The notes under the pieces were generated by a model. That model worked only from the letters and a program-made list of their open reading frames with translations, ran no database searches and was not told where the DNA came from. A DNA stretch of 64,000 bases, taken from the NCBI GenBank assembly GCA_001627925.1, contig LUQC01000022.1, positions 550-64,549 of the forward strand. The letters run 5' to 3'. Source of the stretch: Rhodobacteraceae bacterium REDSEA-S34_B6. GTDB taxonomy: Bacteria; Pseudomonadota; Alphaproteobacteria; Rhodobacterales; Rhodobacteraceae. This document shows, piece by piece, positions 36,014 through 47,476 of the stretch (its first letter is position 1; each line of letters starts with the position of its first letter). Made by a program: the position numbers and the translations under genes.

Positions 36014-36850
36014 TTAAACTTTTTGGAATAAATACTTACACATATCCGATTTTGGATTTAAGAGCTGATCGATTATATCGAAATGATGAGCATCAGGCTG
36101 AATATTTAACCCACATTGCCATTTTTCTGAAAGTATTTCCGCTTGATGTAAGAAAGCTGGGCGCTCCTGTTCACCAACCCAAACTCTTGTGTTTACTGCG
36201 ATCGGTTTATAACAGATAGGGCTTTCAAGAATTGCAGACTCCAGTGAGAGGTTTAAATCTGAATTCAAATCTGTAAAAATTAATGGCTGTAAATCAGCAA
36301 GTGGCGAAATTGGTGTAACACGCTTGAGACGATCAGAAACGTTTTTTGGCAACACCCCTTCACACAACATTCTAGATACAAGATGCCCCCCAGCTGAGTG
36401 GCCTGCGAGCACTATCGGACCCTTGCTCACTTTTTTAGATAGAAAGGTAATACATCGCGCCATGTCTCCAGTAATTTGAGAGATGCTTACCTCTGGACAT
36501 AATCTATAGCTTGGTATTGCCGAAGCAAACCCGTTCTCCATAGCACCTAAAGATAGGTGTGACCAACTCGACTTATCGAAAGCTCTCCAATAACCACCAT
36601 GTATGAAAACAAAAAGGCCAACAGTTCTTATTTTCGGATAAAAAATATCCATTTTTTCTCGTTCGGAAGCCCCATAGCGAATATCTAATTCTACATTGGA
36701 CAAAAGAGTTTTATTGTTTCTAAAATTAGTCGCTTTTGCCTGCCATTTTCCTGGGAAACTTTTTGCATCGGCTATATACTTCGCGTTGGCATAATCGTCG
36801 CTTAAGTCAACTTCTGACAATTTTTTCTTCCTATAATTAAAAAAAGGCAA
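36014..36850 (-). CDS. Alpha/beta hydrolase, kynurenine-formamidase-like
   Basis: A 278-residue alpha/beta-hydrolase with oxyanion motif FIHGGYWRAFDKSSWSHL (about 83-100), nucleophile Ser in LAGHSAGGHLVSRML (about 148-162) and likely catalytic His in DAHHFDIIDQL (about 254-264). The HGGYW(R)-K-S pattern is that of arylformamidase-type enzymes, which hydrolyse N-formylkynurenine or related esters and amides; no kynurenine-pathway gene is nearby, so the substrate is open. Diverges from gabD over 44 bases. Confidence 0.85.
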   Translation of the reverse strand: MPFFNYRKKKLSEVDLSDDYANAKYIADAKSFPGKWQAKATNFRNNKTLLSNVELDIRYGASEREKMDIFYPKIRTVGLFVFIHGGYWRAFDKSSWSHLSLGAMENGFASAIPSYRLCPEVSISQITGDMARCITFLSKKVSKGPIVLAGHSAGGHLVSRMLCEGVLPKNVSDRLKRVTPISPLADLQPLIFTDLNSDLNLSLESAILESPICYKPIAVNTRVWVGEQERPAFLHQAEILSEKWQCGLNIQPDAHHFDIIDQLLNPKSDMCKYLFQKV

Positions 36851-36894
36851 TACCTGTTATACTGCTGAATATTATATCTACTCGGAGAGAGCCA

Positions 36895-38373
36895 ATGTCT
36901 ACTAAAACTACAAACCTTGCAAACTTGTTACATGACCCTTCTCTTCTAGAGACAAGGGGATACTTAGCGGGAGATTGGGTTAGTGGGGATAAAAACCAAA
37001 CCTTCGATGTTATAAATCCAGCAAGAGGAGATACTATCGGAAAGGTAGCAAATCTAAGTCGCAAACAAATCTCAGCAGCGATTGATAGTGCATACGAAAC
37101 ACAAAAAGAGTGGGCCAGTAGAACTGGAAAGGAAAGGGCAAATATCCTGAGACGTTGGTTTGACCTAATGATGGAAAACTCCGAAGATTTAGCTAAAATT
37201 TTAACTGCCGAGCAGGGAAAACCACTGGCTGAAGCAAATGGTGAAATAGCTTATGGTGCCTCGTTCATAGAATTTTTTGCGGAAGAAGCTAAGAGAGTTT
37301 ACGGGGAATTAATCCCAGGGCATCAAAAAGATAAGAGAATTATGGTTCTTAAACAACCAATTGGCGTGGCAGCATCAATTACTCCTTGGAATTTTCCAAA
37401 TGCAATGATTACGCGTAAAGCCGGACCCGCACTAGCTGCTGGATGCGCATTTGTAGCCCGTCCAGCTTCAGAGACTCCTTTTTCAGCTCTTGCACTGGGT
37501 GTCCTTGCTGAAAGGGCAGGATTACCAAAGGGTATTCTTTCAATTTTACCATCCACTGACGCATCTGGGACAGGTAAAGAATTCTGTGAAAATAAAAAGG
37601 TTAGAAAACTCACTTTCACAGGTTCAACAGAGGTGGGGCGTGTTTTATTGGGCCAGGCGGCCAAAAATGTTTTGAAATGTTCCATGGAGTTGGGCGGTAA
37701 TGCCCCATTTATTGTCTTTGACGATGCTGACTTGGATGATGCAGTTCAAGGTGCAATTATGTGTAAGTTCCGCAATAACGGACAAACATGTGTTTGTGCA
37801 AATAGGATTTATGTCCAAACTGGAGTGTATAAAGAGTTTGCAGCAAAGCTACAGAAGGCAGTTTCTAAACTCAAAGTAGGAGATGGTTTTGACCCTGAAA
37901 CTACACTTGGACCATTGATCAGTTTGAATGCAGTTAAGAAAGTAAATTCACATATAGACGACGCAATATCAAAAGGCGCTGAACCTATCTATTCTAATAC
38001 TTACAGTCAGGAAGATGGAAACTTTATTAATCCAACCATTCTCACGGGTGTAACAAAAAATATGAAAGTAGCTACCGAAGAAACATTTGGACCACTTGCT
38101 CCACTTTTTGAGTTTTCAACGGTTGAAGAGGTTATCGAGTTGGCCAATGATACAATATTTGGGCTTGCTTCATATTTCTACGCGAAAGACTTGAGCCGTG
38201 TATATGAGGTAGCTGAAGCGCTGGAATATGGTATTGTTGGAGTAAATACTGGTATAATCTCAACGGAATTAGCCCCTTTCGGTGGCGTCAAACAGTCAGG
38301 GCTAGGTCGAGAAGGAAGTCATTATGGGATAGATGACTTCTTAGAAATGAAATATGTTTGTTTAAGTGTATGA
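36895..38373 (+). CDS. gabD: Succinate-semialdehyde dehydrogenase, NAD(P)-dependent
   Basis: A 492-residue ALDH-superfamily enzyme of the GabD branch, with ITPWNFPNAMITRKAGPALAAG (about 162-183), catalytic Glu265 in SMELGGNAPFIVFDDADLDD and nucleophile Cys299 in NNGQTCVCANR. The adjacent second Cys (Cys301) is typical of GabD and is used for redox control in E. coli. The cofactor-site KPA is RPA here (VARPASETP), a Lys-to-Arg change that I think occurs in relatives. It oxidises succinate semialdehyde from GABA-type breakdown to succinate. No GABA transaminase is adjacent. Confidence 0.88.
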   Translation: MSTKTTNLANLLHDPSLLETRGYLAGDWVSGDKNQTFDVINPARGDTIGKVANLSRKQISAAIDSAYETQKEWASRTGKERANILRRWFDLMMENSEDLAKILTAEQGKPLAEANGEIAYGASFIEFFAEEAKRVYGELIPGHQKDKRIMVLKQPIGVAASITPWNFPNAMITRKAGPALAAGCAFVARPASETPFSALALGVLAERAGLPKGILSILPSTDASGTGKEFCENKKVRKLTFTGSTEVGRVLLGQAAKNVLKCSMELGGNAPFIVFDDADLDDAVQGAIMCKFRNNGQTCVCANRIYVQTGVYKEFAAKLQKAVSKLKVGDGFDPETTLGPLISLNAVKKVNSHIDDAISKGAEPIYSNTYSQEDGNFINPTILTGVTKNMKVATEETFGPLAPLFEFSTVEEVIELANDTIFGLASYFYAKDLSRVYEVAEALEYGIVGVNTGIISTELAPFGGVKQSGLGREGSHYGIDDFLEMKYVCLSV

Positions 38374-38435
38374 TTTTCAGATTACGCGGTAGGTTCTGAA
38401 TACTGTTCTTCAAATTTTAAAATCTTGGTGAAAAA

Positions 38436-39344
38436 TTGAGCAAGTCAAACGCGGCCCAAAATATCAACGGCTGGATCATAATAGATAAACCCACAGGAAT
38501 GACGTCTACCGCGGTTGTAAATAAAATAAAGTGGGCATGCAGCGCGAGAAAAGCTGGGCATGCGGGAACTTTAGATCCAAGCGCTACGGGAATTTTAGCA
38601 ATAGCTTTGGGCGAGGCAACAAAAACAATCCCCTACGTAACCGAACAAGTAAAATCATATACTTTCGAGGTAAAATGGGGTGAGGCAACTGACTCAGATG
38701 ACTCGGACGGGAAAATTATACATAAATCTCAGATGAGGCCATCTGAACAAGACATAACTGCCATACTCCCTCGTTTTCGCGGGGAAATAAAGCAAACACC
38801 ACCCTTCTTCTCAGCTGTTAAAATAAATGGGAGGCGGGCTTATGAACTTGCACGCATCGGAGAAGACTTTGATATAGCCTCACGATCTCTATTTGTTAGT
38901 AGCCTTAAATTAGAAAAATATATCAGTGAGAATAGCGCTATCCTTTCACTAGAGTGTGGCAAAGGCGGCTACGTTCGATCAATCGCCAGAGACCTAGGAC
39001 TAGAACTAGGTTGTTACGGTCATGTGAAGTGGTTAAGAAGAATAGCATCAGGATCCTTCAATCTATCAATGGCACATTCGTTAGATACCATATTGAAATT
39101 GAATAAAACGTCAGCGGTAAATAATTTTATACTTCCAGTGGAGTTGGGCTTAAGTACAATAAAACATGGAACCTGCACTGCAACAGCGGCTGAGAAAATT
39201 AGGAATGGAAACTCAGCACCCATTTTATGCAATGGAGCAAGAACTGGGGACGAAATTTGGGTCAGCTACAGCGAAACCCCAATTGCAATCGGAAAATATG
39301 AAGCGGGAGCATTCCTACCAAAAAAAGTTTTTAATTTAATATGA
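38436..39344 (+). CDS. truB: tRNA pseudouridine(55) synthase
   Basis: A 302-residue enzyme that makes the universal pseudouridine in the T-loop of tRNA. N-terminal GWIIIDKPTGMTSTAVVNKIK, catalytic Asp47 in KAGHAGTLDPSATGILAIALGEATK, and GGYVRSIARDLGLELG (about 172-187) are diagnostic. The start is TTG at 38436, preceded by GGTGA. It heads the usual truB-(x)-rpsO-pnp gene order, here with a DUF1643 gene inserted before rpsO. Confidence 0.95.
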   Translation: MSKSNAAQNINGWIIIDKPTGMTSTAVVNKIKWACSARKAGHAGTLDPSATGILAIALGEATKTIPYVTEQVKSYTFEVKWGEATDSDDSDGKIIHKSQMRPSEQDITAILPRFRGEIKQTPPFFSAVKINGRRAYELARIGEDFDIASRSLFVSSLKLEKYISENSAILSLECGKGGYVRSIARDLGLELGCYGHVKWLRRIASGSFNLSMAHSLDTILKLNKTSAVNNFILPVELGLSTIKHGTCTATAAEKIRNGNSAPILCNGARTGDEIWVSYSETPIAIGKYEAGAFLPKKVFNLI

Positions 39345-39354
39345 AGCAAGCTTG

Positions 39355-39879
39355 ATGATCAAAAAAAAATTTCTGAAGGGTGATGCTATTTCTGAAGCTA
39401 CATATTCGAAATGTGATAAGTACAGGTATTGCCTTTCAAGAGAATGGGACGACACAAAAAAAAGGGTGCATTTTATAATGCTTAATCCGTCTACTGCAAC
39501 GGAGTCTCAGAATGACCCTACTGTGGAAAGATGCGAACGCCGTGCACGGTCACTCGGATATGGCGCATTTTCTGTTACTAATATTTTTGCCTGGCGAGAA
39601 ACAGACCCAAGAAAAATGGAAAAGGTCAGTGATCCAGTAGGGCCTAAGAATGATAGTATAATTCTGAAAACATGCTTAAACTCAGACGTCAATATTGCGG
39701 CATGGGGTACCCATGGAAGTCATCTTAATAGAGGGGAAGTTGTAAAAAAAATATTCCTTGAGGCAAAGTTACAAATATTCAGCTTAGGAATCACAAAGCT
39801 AGGATTTCCTAAGCATCCACTTTACCTTAGTTATCAAGTAAAACCACAGTTATGGCTACACGGTGGTATGGGTGTCTAA
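39355..39879 (+). CDS. DUF1643-family protein
   Basis: A 174-residue protein recognisable as DUF1643 by CLSREWDD, FIMLNPSTATESQNDPTVERCERRARSLGYGAFSVTNIFAWR (about 40-82, quoted here only as a region: LNPSTA, DPTV and NIFAWR are the key blocks), AAWGTHG, and the C-terminal LGFPKHPLYL. No biochemical role is established to my knowledge; no signal peptide or membrane segment. ATG at 39355 chosen over a TTG one codon earlier. It sits between truB and rpsO, 10 bases after truB, so it probably shares their transcript. Confidence 0.9.
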   Translation: MIKKKFLKGDAISEATYSKCDKYRYCLSREWDDTKKRVHFIMLNPSTATESQNDPTVERCERRARSLGYGAFSVTNIFAWRETDPRKMEKVSDPVGPKNDSIILKTCLNSDVNIAAWGTHGSHLNRGEVVKKIFLEAKLQIFSLGITKLGFPKHPLYLSYQVKPQLWLHGGMGV

Positions 39880-40043
39880 GTTTTCAGCTTTATGTTTACC
39901 GATCCTAGCATTTTATCATGGAATTAAAGCACTTCACTTTCTGGAAAGATTAAAATAGAAGCCTCCAGTAAGGTGATTCATAATTAGTAACGGTCTTGCT
40001 GGACGACATCCTGGCTTGTACCATAAAATCAGAGGATAGTGCG

Positions 40044-40313
40044 TTGTCGATTACAGCAGAAGAGAAAGCTAAAGTTTTAAAAGAGTTTGCAACAAAAGAA
40101 GGAGACACTGGCTCTCCTGAAGTCCAAGTCGCAATTCTTACATCGAGAATTAACACATTAACTGAGCATTTTAAAATGCATAAAAAAGATAACCATTCCC
40201 GTAGAGGTTTATTGAAAATGGTAGCTCAGAGACGAAAGCTTCTTGATTTTTTAAAGAATAAAGAAGAACAGCGATACAAAGATCTTATTGGTCGCCTTAG
40301 CATCCGAAGATAA
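40044..40313 (+). CDS. rpsO: 30S ribosomal protein S15
   Basis: S15 binds the central domain of 16S rRNA early in 30S assembly. I start at the TTG at 40044, which gives exactly 89 residues ([12 protein letters not shown]...), the standard S15 length; AGAGGA at 40031-40036 is well placed for it. An upstream ATG-less extension to 39996 would add 16 residues not found in S15. Diagnostic blocks: [42 protein letters not shown] and the terminal GRLSIRR. Followed by pnp, as in most bacteria. Confidence 0.96.
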   Translation: MSITAEEKAKVLKEFATKEGDTGSPEVQVAILTSRINTLTEHFKMHKKDNHSRRGLLKMVAQRRKLLDFLKNKEEQRYKDLIGRLSIRR

Positions 40314-40474
40314 AATCAACTTATTCGAAGAGGCCTCCAGAATATAATTCGAAGGTGGGTTAGAGGACTTCGATTAGTTAGCTTTCGTCGCTTTTAATTC
40401 TTTTAATCGTGATATATACGCGCTTTATGCAAATACCGGGCTTGTGACCGTGGTTTGGTAAGAACAAATTGGTC

Positions 40475-40512
40475 AGGGGGAATACGCCCCCTATTGGAAT
40501 GGCTGTACAGCC
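40475..40512 (+). promoter_or_regulatory. Hairpins in the rpsO-pnp intercistronic leader
   Basis: The 215 bases between rpsO and pnp contain AGGGGG (40475-40480) pairing with CCCCCT (40487-40492), and a perfect palindrome GGCTGTACAGCC (40501-40512), 17 bases before the pnp ATG. An AACTTATTCGAAG / CTTCGATTAGTT near-complement spans 40319-40384. In E. coli, pnp is controlled through a hairpin in this position that RNase III cuts and PNPase then degrades. A similar control here is an inference. Confidence 0.5.
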
Positions 40513-40528
40513 TTATTAGGATACGTAG

Positions 40529-42661
40529 ATGTTTGATGTAACAAAAAAATCAATTGAATGGGGTGAGGAAACCCTCACATTAGAAACTGGAAAAGTAGCT
40601 CGGCAAGCTGATGGCACTGTCATTGCGACACTTGGTGAAACATCGGTAATGGCGAATGTAACATTCGCAAAAGAAATGAAAGAAGGACAGGACTTCTTCC
40701 CTCTAACTGTTCATTACCAGGAAAAATATTACGCTGCTGGTAAAATACCTGGGGGTTTTTTTAAACGAGAGGCACGACCTTCAGAGGCTGAAACATTAAC
40801 AGCAAGATTAATTGACCGCCCAATAAGGCCCCTTTTCGTCGAGGGTTTTAAGCATGAAGTTTTGGTAATGTGCACTGTACTTTCGCACGATTTAGTCAAC
40901 TCACCAGACGTTGTAGCTATGATAGCAGCATCCGCGGCACTTACACTTTCTGGCGTGCCTTTTATGGGGCCTATAGCTGCTGCTCGAGTTGGTTTTGAAG
41001 ATGGTGATTATGTCTTGAACCCAACGGTTGATGATATGCAAGGACTCAGAAATAACCCAGACCAACGCTTGGATTTGGTGGTCGCAGGAACCAAAGATGC
41101 TGTGATGATGGTAGAGTCAGAAGCGTATGAATTATCTGAGGATGAAATGCTCGGCGCTGTGACTTTTGCTCATGAACAAATACAACCTGTAATCGATTTG
41201 ATAATTGAAGTCGCAGAGGACTGTGCAAAAGAACCATTCAATTTTGAAGCTCCAGATTTCACAAAACTGTTAAAAAATGTCAAAAAGATCGGTGAGAAAA
41301 AAATGCGTTCTGCATTTTCAATTACTGACAAACAAGAGCGGCAGGCTTCAGTAACAGAAACGCGCGAATTTATAAAATCAAAATTGTCAGAAGAAGAGTT
41401 AGAAGACCCTAACCTAGGGTCAGCAATAAAGAAACTTGAAGCTGGCATACTAAGAGGCGATGTAGTTAAGGGTGGTAAAAGAATAGACGGTAGATCTACT
41501 ACTGACATCCGCCAAATAGTTTCTGAGACAGGCCTACTACCAAGAACACATGGGTCTGCCTTATTCACACGCGGGGAAACTCAAGCGCTAGTAGTAACTA
41601 CGCTTGGTACAGGCGACGATGAGCAAATTATAGATGCATTGCATGGTAATTTTAGATCAAATTTCTTGCTGCATTATAATTTCCCCCCTTACTCTGTTGG
41701 AGAAGTTGGGAGAGTTGGTGCAACAGGTAGAAGAGAAATTGGTCACGGGAAGTTAGCATGGCGAGCACTACAAGCAGTATTACCAGCAGCAACAGATTTT
41801 CCTTATACCATACGTGTTGTCTCAGAAATTACTGAGTCCAATGGATCATCTTCTATGGCTTCTGTCTGTGGCGGCTCACTAGCAATGATGGATGCTGGGG
41901 TACCATTAAAAAGTCCGGTTGCTGGAGTAGCTATGGGTTTAATTCTCGAAGAAGACGGTTCCTATGCCGTTTTAACCGATATTCTAGGTGATGAAGATCA
42001 CCTTGGAGATATGGACTTCAAAGTAGCAGGTACAGAAAACGGAATTACCTCTCTTCAGATGGACATCAAAGTTGCGGGCATAACACCGGAAATTATGAAG
42101 CAAGCTCTATCTCAAGCTAAAGATGGGCGCATGCATATACTTCAGGAAATGTCCAAAGCAATTTCTGAAGCAGGGGAGTTTAGTGTTCATGCGCCACGAA
42201 TTGAGACTATGAAAGTTGCAACCGATAAAATTCGAGAGGTAATTGGATCGGGTGGTAAAGTTATTCGCGAAATAGTGGAAACATCTGGAGCCAAAGTGGA
42301 TATAAGTGATGACGGAACAATTAAAATTGCTTCTCCAGATGGAGCATCAATTCAAAAAGCATATGATATGATTCATTCTATCGTCGCAGAGCCAGAAGTC
42401 GGCAGCATATACACTGGTACGGTTGTAAAGCTGGTTGATTTTGGGGCATTCGTAAACTTTTTTGGCAAGCGAGATGGTCTAGTACATGTGAGCCAAATTG
42501 AAAATCGCCGGCTTAACCATCCATCTGATGTATTGAAAGAAGGTCAAGAAGTTAAAGTTAAACTAATGGGCTTTGATGATAGGGGTAAGGTGCGGTTATC
42601 AATGAAGGTTGTGGATCAGGATACCGGTGAAGAAGTAGTTGAAGATAAAAAAGAAAGCTAA
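40529..42661 (+). CDS. pnp: Polyribonucleotide nucleotidyltransferase (PNPase)
   Basis: A 710-residue phosphorolytic 3'-5' exoribonuclease of the RNA degradosome. Two RNase PH domains (about 10-230 and 310-545; second core [18 protein letters not shown]), an alpha-helical linker between them, a KH domain ([21 protein letters not shown], about 565-585) and an S1 domain ([19 protein letters not shown], about 628-646). Length is normal; the acidic tail after S1 is short. Phosphate and magnesium sites appear intact. Confidence 0.97.
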   Translation: MFDVTKKSIEWGEETLTLETGKVARQADGTVIATLGETSVMANVTFAKEMKEGQDFFPLTVHYQEKYYAAGKIPGGFFKREARPSEAETLTARLIDRPIRPLFVEGFKHEVLVMCTVLSHDLVNSPDVVAMIAASAALTLSGVPFMGPIAAARVGFEDGDYVLNPTVDDMQGLRNNPDQRLDLVVAGTKDAVMMVESEAYELSEDEMLGAVTFAHEQIQPVIDLIIEVAEDCAKEPFNFEAPDFTKLLKNVKKIGEKKMRSAFSITDKQERQASVTETREFIKSKLSEEELEDPNLGSAIKKLEAGILRGDVVKGGKRIDGRSTTDIRQIVSETGLLPRTHGSALFTRGETQALVVTTLGTGDDEQIIDALHGNFRSNFLLHYNFPPYSVGEVGRVGATGRREIGHGKLAWRALQAVLPAATDFPYTIRVVSEITESNGSSSMASVCGGSLAMMDAGVPLKSPVAGVAMGLILEEDGSYAVLTDILGDEDHLGDMDFKVAGTENGITSLQMDIKVAGITPEIMKQALSQAKDGRMHILQEMSKAISEAGEFSVHAPRIETMKVATDKIREVIGSGGKVIREIVETSGAKVDISDDGTIKIASPDGASIQKAYDMIHSIVAEPEVGSIYTGTVVKLVDFGAFVNFFGKRDGLVHVSQIENRRLNHPSDVLKEGQEVKVKLMGFDDRGKVRLSMKVVDQDTGEEVVEDKKES

Positions 42662-42673
42662 ACGTTATTATGT

Positions 42674-42703
42674 AGAACGCCATTTTAGAGTGGCGTTCTC
42701 TTA
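42674..42703 (+). terminator. Probable terminator after pnp
   Basis: AGAACGCCA (42674-42682) pairs perfectly with TGGCGTTCT (42691-42699), a 9-bp stem with an 8-base loop, 12 bases after the pnp stop. The T-rich tail is weak (CTTAACTACTATT), so it may act with Rho or protect the mRNA end rather than terminate strongly. Confidence 0.6.
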
Positions 42704-42818
42704 ACTACTATTGAATTCATAAAGATTAAATTTGCTTTGTTAAATCAGCTAGTACCAAGCCCCGGGTATTTCTGTTTTATGTTAAACCAAATATCCCAGC
42801 AACTCTTCTTCAGTACAA

Positions 42819-44030
42819 TCATCCATTCCGAAGCTTTTCATTTTTTGGATCGTAAGGACTATCAGAAGTTACAACAGCATCCCACAAAGCATTCTGAATT
42901 TTAACCTTCAGCTTTGTTCCCTCAATTGCGTAACTTGGCTTTACATAACCCATACCTATTGATTTTTCAAAAACAACTGAATAACCACCAGATGTTAATC
43001 TCCCAACTCTTTCAGTGCCATCTTCAGTGTAAAGCGCTTCTCGACCCCATGGGTCTGCATCCACTGGGCCATCTATAAGGAAGGTAACACACTTTGACCT
43101 TATGCCTATTTTTTCCATTTGCAACTTACCATTGAAGTCTTTTGACATATCCACAAAGCGTGGAAGATCTGCCTCAAGCGGCGTTGCATCCTTCGCTCCG
43201 GCACTCTGCAATAAGTCAAAAAGGTAATTCTGCATTTCGATTGGATGATGTAATTCCCAACCTAATTCACCAGTGTAAGAGACTCGAATTGCATTAATTG
43301 GACACATTTCTAATTCAAGTCTTTTAAAACTAAGCCAAGGAAAGCGGGCATTCGATAAAGCAGTATCTTGGTCTTCGTCCCTAACAAGTTGGGATAAGAA
43401 ATCACGAGATTTAGGCCCTGCTACAGCGAAAACACCCCATTGCGATGTCACATCCTGTATTTCAATATACCCAAATTCGGGAGATTTATCTTGAGCACTC
43501 TTTATTAGGAAATCTGCATCATAGTCAGTCCAGGCACCAGCTGAAACAAGGTAAAACTCATCTTGCTTCAACCTTACTATTGTATATTCAGTTCTCGTTG
43601 TTCCAGCATCAGTCAAAGCATATGTTAAATTAATGCGACCAACTTTTGGCAGTTTGTTACAAGTAAACCAATCCAAAAAACTCGATGCTCCTGGACCTTT
43701 TACAATGTGCTTTGTAAAAGCTGTAGCATCAATTATTCCTACGCCACTCCTTATTGCTTTTGCCTCAGCAAGTGCATATTTCCACCAGCTCCCCCTTCGA
43801 AAGCTTCGTGACTGATGGTCAAAGTTTTCATCAGCACCAACAGGCCCAAAATAATTCGGACGTTCCCAACCATTCACCTGACCGAATTGTGCTCCTAATT
43901 TTTTCTGCCGATCATACGCGGGAGCAGTCCTTAATGGCCTACATGCTTCTCTTTCCTCATCAGGATGGTGCAAAATATAAACATGCTCATAGCATTCTTC
44001 ATTCTTTCTTGCGGCATACTCAGTTGTCAT
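42819..44030 (-). pseudogene. C-terminal (GcvT-like) half of a split FAD/GcvT dehydrogenase gene
   Basis: 403 codons encoding the folate-binding half of a DMGDH/sarcosine-dehydrogenase-type protein (MTTEYAARKNEECYEHVYIL onward; YTGELGWELHHP near residue 265). Two lesions are visible. First, it is in a different frame from the FAD half: in this frame KRYGKW precedes the ATG, the linker that full-length relatives carry just before MTTEYAA, and a TGA (44054-44052) sits just upstream. Second, SAGAK runs straight into DATPLEADLP, so about 28 residues with the conserved GARDxLRxEKxYxxxGxEL segment of GcvT proteins are missing in frame. That segment contacts folate in T-protein structures, so function is doubtful. 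Confidence 0.7.
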
Positions 44031-45202
44031 CCACTTCCCGTAACGCTTAGCTCAATCATCATTTGTGCTAAATAATAACCTGTTCCACCAGCCGCCGTGA
44101 TGCCAAAACTAAAGCCTTCGGCGAGCCAGAGGTTTCGCAGACCAGGCGCCGGACCAACAAGTGGGTTCCCATCGGGTGTGTAGCATATCGGACCGTTAAA
44201 ATCATCCTTTAGGCCTACCTCTTCAGTAGAAGGTATTCTATGGATCATTGATAAATATTCTTGCTCAATGCGATCTAAATCTAGAGGGAATAGATCAGCT
44301 CTAAAACTATCTGGCACCCCATACTCGAATCTAGCAGGTGCATTTTTTTCATATGGTCCAAGTATCCAGCCACCTCGCTCTTCACGTACATACCATTTAG
44401 CGTCTGCATCCCTTAAAACTGGGTGTTCCGAATTACCTAGCTCCCTAAATTTAACTAATTCTTTATCTGGCTCAGTAACGATAAATTGATGCTCAACTGG
44501 TATTGCTGGAATTTTAATTCCTAATGAAGCTGCAGTCCTTTGCGCATGATTGCCTGTTGCAGTCACTACATGCTCAGCAGTAATTGTAATTTTTTCATTG
44601 CTTTGGACTAAGTTACCGCCCTTTTCAACCATTTTACTACAAATTATCTCCCACTCAGACCCCCTCCAATGATAAGAGTCAACCTGTAGTTTGCGCTCTA
44701 TAAATACACCTCTTTGGCGAGCTCCTTTTGCCATGGCCATTGTAACGTCCGCAGGGTTTATATAACCATCTGTTGGATGATAAATAGCCCCAACTAAATC
44801 TTCTGTACGGACTAACGGCCAGCGATCCTTGATTTGGTTTGGCGTCATCCATTCAAATGGCACACCACAAGTTTCAGCTGTGGAAGCATATAACATATAC
44901 TCGTCCATTCTGTGCTGACTTTGAGCCATGCGGAGATTTCCAACCACCGAAAAACCTGCATTCAACCCCGTTTCGGCTTCAAGCGTTTTATAAAATTCGA
45001 CAGAATATTGATGAATATGCGTTGTTGCATAGGACATATTGAATAAAGGAAGGAGCCCTGCTGCATGCCATGTTGAGCCGGATGTCAATTCGTCCCGCTC
45101 TAATAGCATGACATCATTCCAGCCCCCTCTAGCTAGATGATAGGCAATAGATGTTCCGACAGCACCACCACCAACTACAACTGCTTTAACATTGGTTTTC
45201 AT
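44027..45202 (-). pseudogene. N-terminal (FAD, DAO-fold) half of a split FAD/GcvT dehydrogenase gene
   Basis: 391 codons. FAD motif VVVGGGAVGTSIAYHLARGG (about 9-28), the covalent-flavin-type SGSTWHAAG, and the C-terminal GFSFGITAAGGTGYYLAQMMIE match the oxidase half of DMGDH-like proteins (full length about 810 residues, oxidising N-methylated amines such as dimethylglycine). After AQMMIE the frame shifts: LSVTGSG then TGA, while the expected linker continues in another frame. The TGA overlaps the next ATG (ATGA), so the halves could still be made as two coupled chains. Damaged by a frameshifting deletion near 44049-44056. Confidence 0.7.
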
Positions 45203-46531
<1,329 letters not shown>

Positions 46532-46549
46532 AACGAGTAAATTCACCTT

Positions 46550-47476
46550 TTGAGTAATGATAGACAAACGCAGACCGACTACTTTGCACCTCTCCGCAGG
46601 GCAATAACTGTTATTTTGCTTTTAGGTCTCTTCGGGCTTTTTATTTTATGGAGAATAGATAGTCCTCGAGTCGAAAAATTCAGGGCTTTGGTAATCGACA
46701 CATTCGTACCTAGTTTTGAATGGATGTTGCGTCCAATGACATCAGTCGTAAAACTTGCGCAGGATTATCAGAGCTATGAAAAACTTTTAGAACAAAATAA
46801 AGAATTAAGAAGAGAACTACAACAAATGAAAAGCTGGAAAGAGGCAGCTTTGCAATTAGAACAAGAAAATGCGCGTTTACTGGATCTTAATCAGCTAAGA
46901 GTGGACAGCAAACTGACTCATGTTAGTGGTATCGTAATCGCAGACAGCGGATCGCCCTTTCGTCAATCAGTTTTACTAAATATCGGCTCAAGAGATGGTA
47001 TACAAGATGGTTGGGCTGCGATGGATGGTTTAGGTTTGGTCGGTCGAATTTCAGGCGTAGGTTCGTCAACCAGTCGCGTTATTTTGCTGACAGACACTGC
47101 AAGTCAGATACCCGTTATCATTCAGCCTTCTGGACAACGCGCCATACTTATGGGCGACAATTCATTTGCCCCTCCCGTGGAATTTATCGAAAATGTTGAC
47201 CTGGTTCGGCCTGGCGATAGAGTTGTTACATCGGGCAGAGGCGGTGTGCTTCCAGCAGGACTTCTGATTGGAACACTAGCCTTGGACCCTAATAATAGAA
47301 TTAGAACCAGGTTAGCCGCTGACTATGAACGATTAGAGTTCCTGAAAGTACTGCGGGATTATGGTACAGAAGCAATTGATAGCTTTGGGAGTTTGGTAAT
47401 CCGAAAAAAAACAGAAATTGATGTTTCCACCACTACAGAAACTTATGAGAAAGTAAATGAGAGCTCCAGTGAGTAA
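46550..47476 (+). CDS. mreC: Rod-shape-determining protein MreC
   Basis: A 308-residue bitopic protein: a short cytoplasmic N-terminus, one membrane helix (AITVILLLGLFGLFILW, about 18-34), a periplasmic coiled coil (about 65-115, ELRRELQQMKSWKEAALQLE) and the beta-domain pair (about 120-280). It links MreB to PBP2 and RodA. Start is TTG at 46550 (MSNDRQTQTDYFAPLRR), consistent with relatives; no strong ribosome site is visible, so coupling to mreB (18 bases upstream) is likely. Confidence 0.95.
   Translation: MSNDRQTQTDYFAPLRRAITVILLLGLFGLFILWRIDSPRVEKFRALVIDTFVPSFEWMLRPMTSVVKLAQDYQSYEKLLEQNKELRRELQQMKSWKEAALQLEQENARLLDLNQLRVDSKLTHVSGIVIADSGSPFRQSVLLNIGSRDGIQDGWAAMDGLGLVGRISGVGSSTSRVILLTDTASQIPVIIQPSGQRAILMGDNSFAPPVEFIENVDLVRPGDRVVTSGRGGVLPAGLLIGTLALDPNNRIRTRLAADYERLEFLKVLRDYGTEAIDSFGSLVIRKKTEIDVSTTTETYEKVNESSSE

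Noticed and set aside
39996-40043. 16-residue N-terminal extension of S15
   Set aside because: The TTG at 40044 with AGAGGA upstream gives the universal 89-residue S15; the extension matches nothing in the family.
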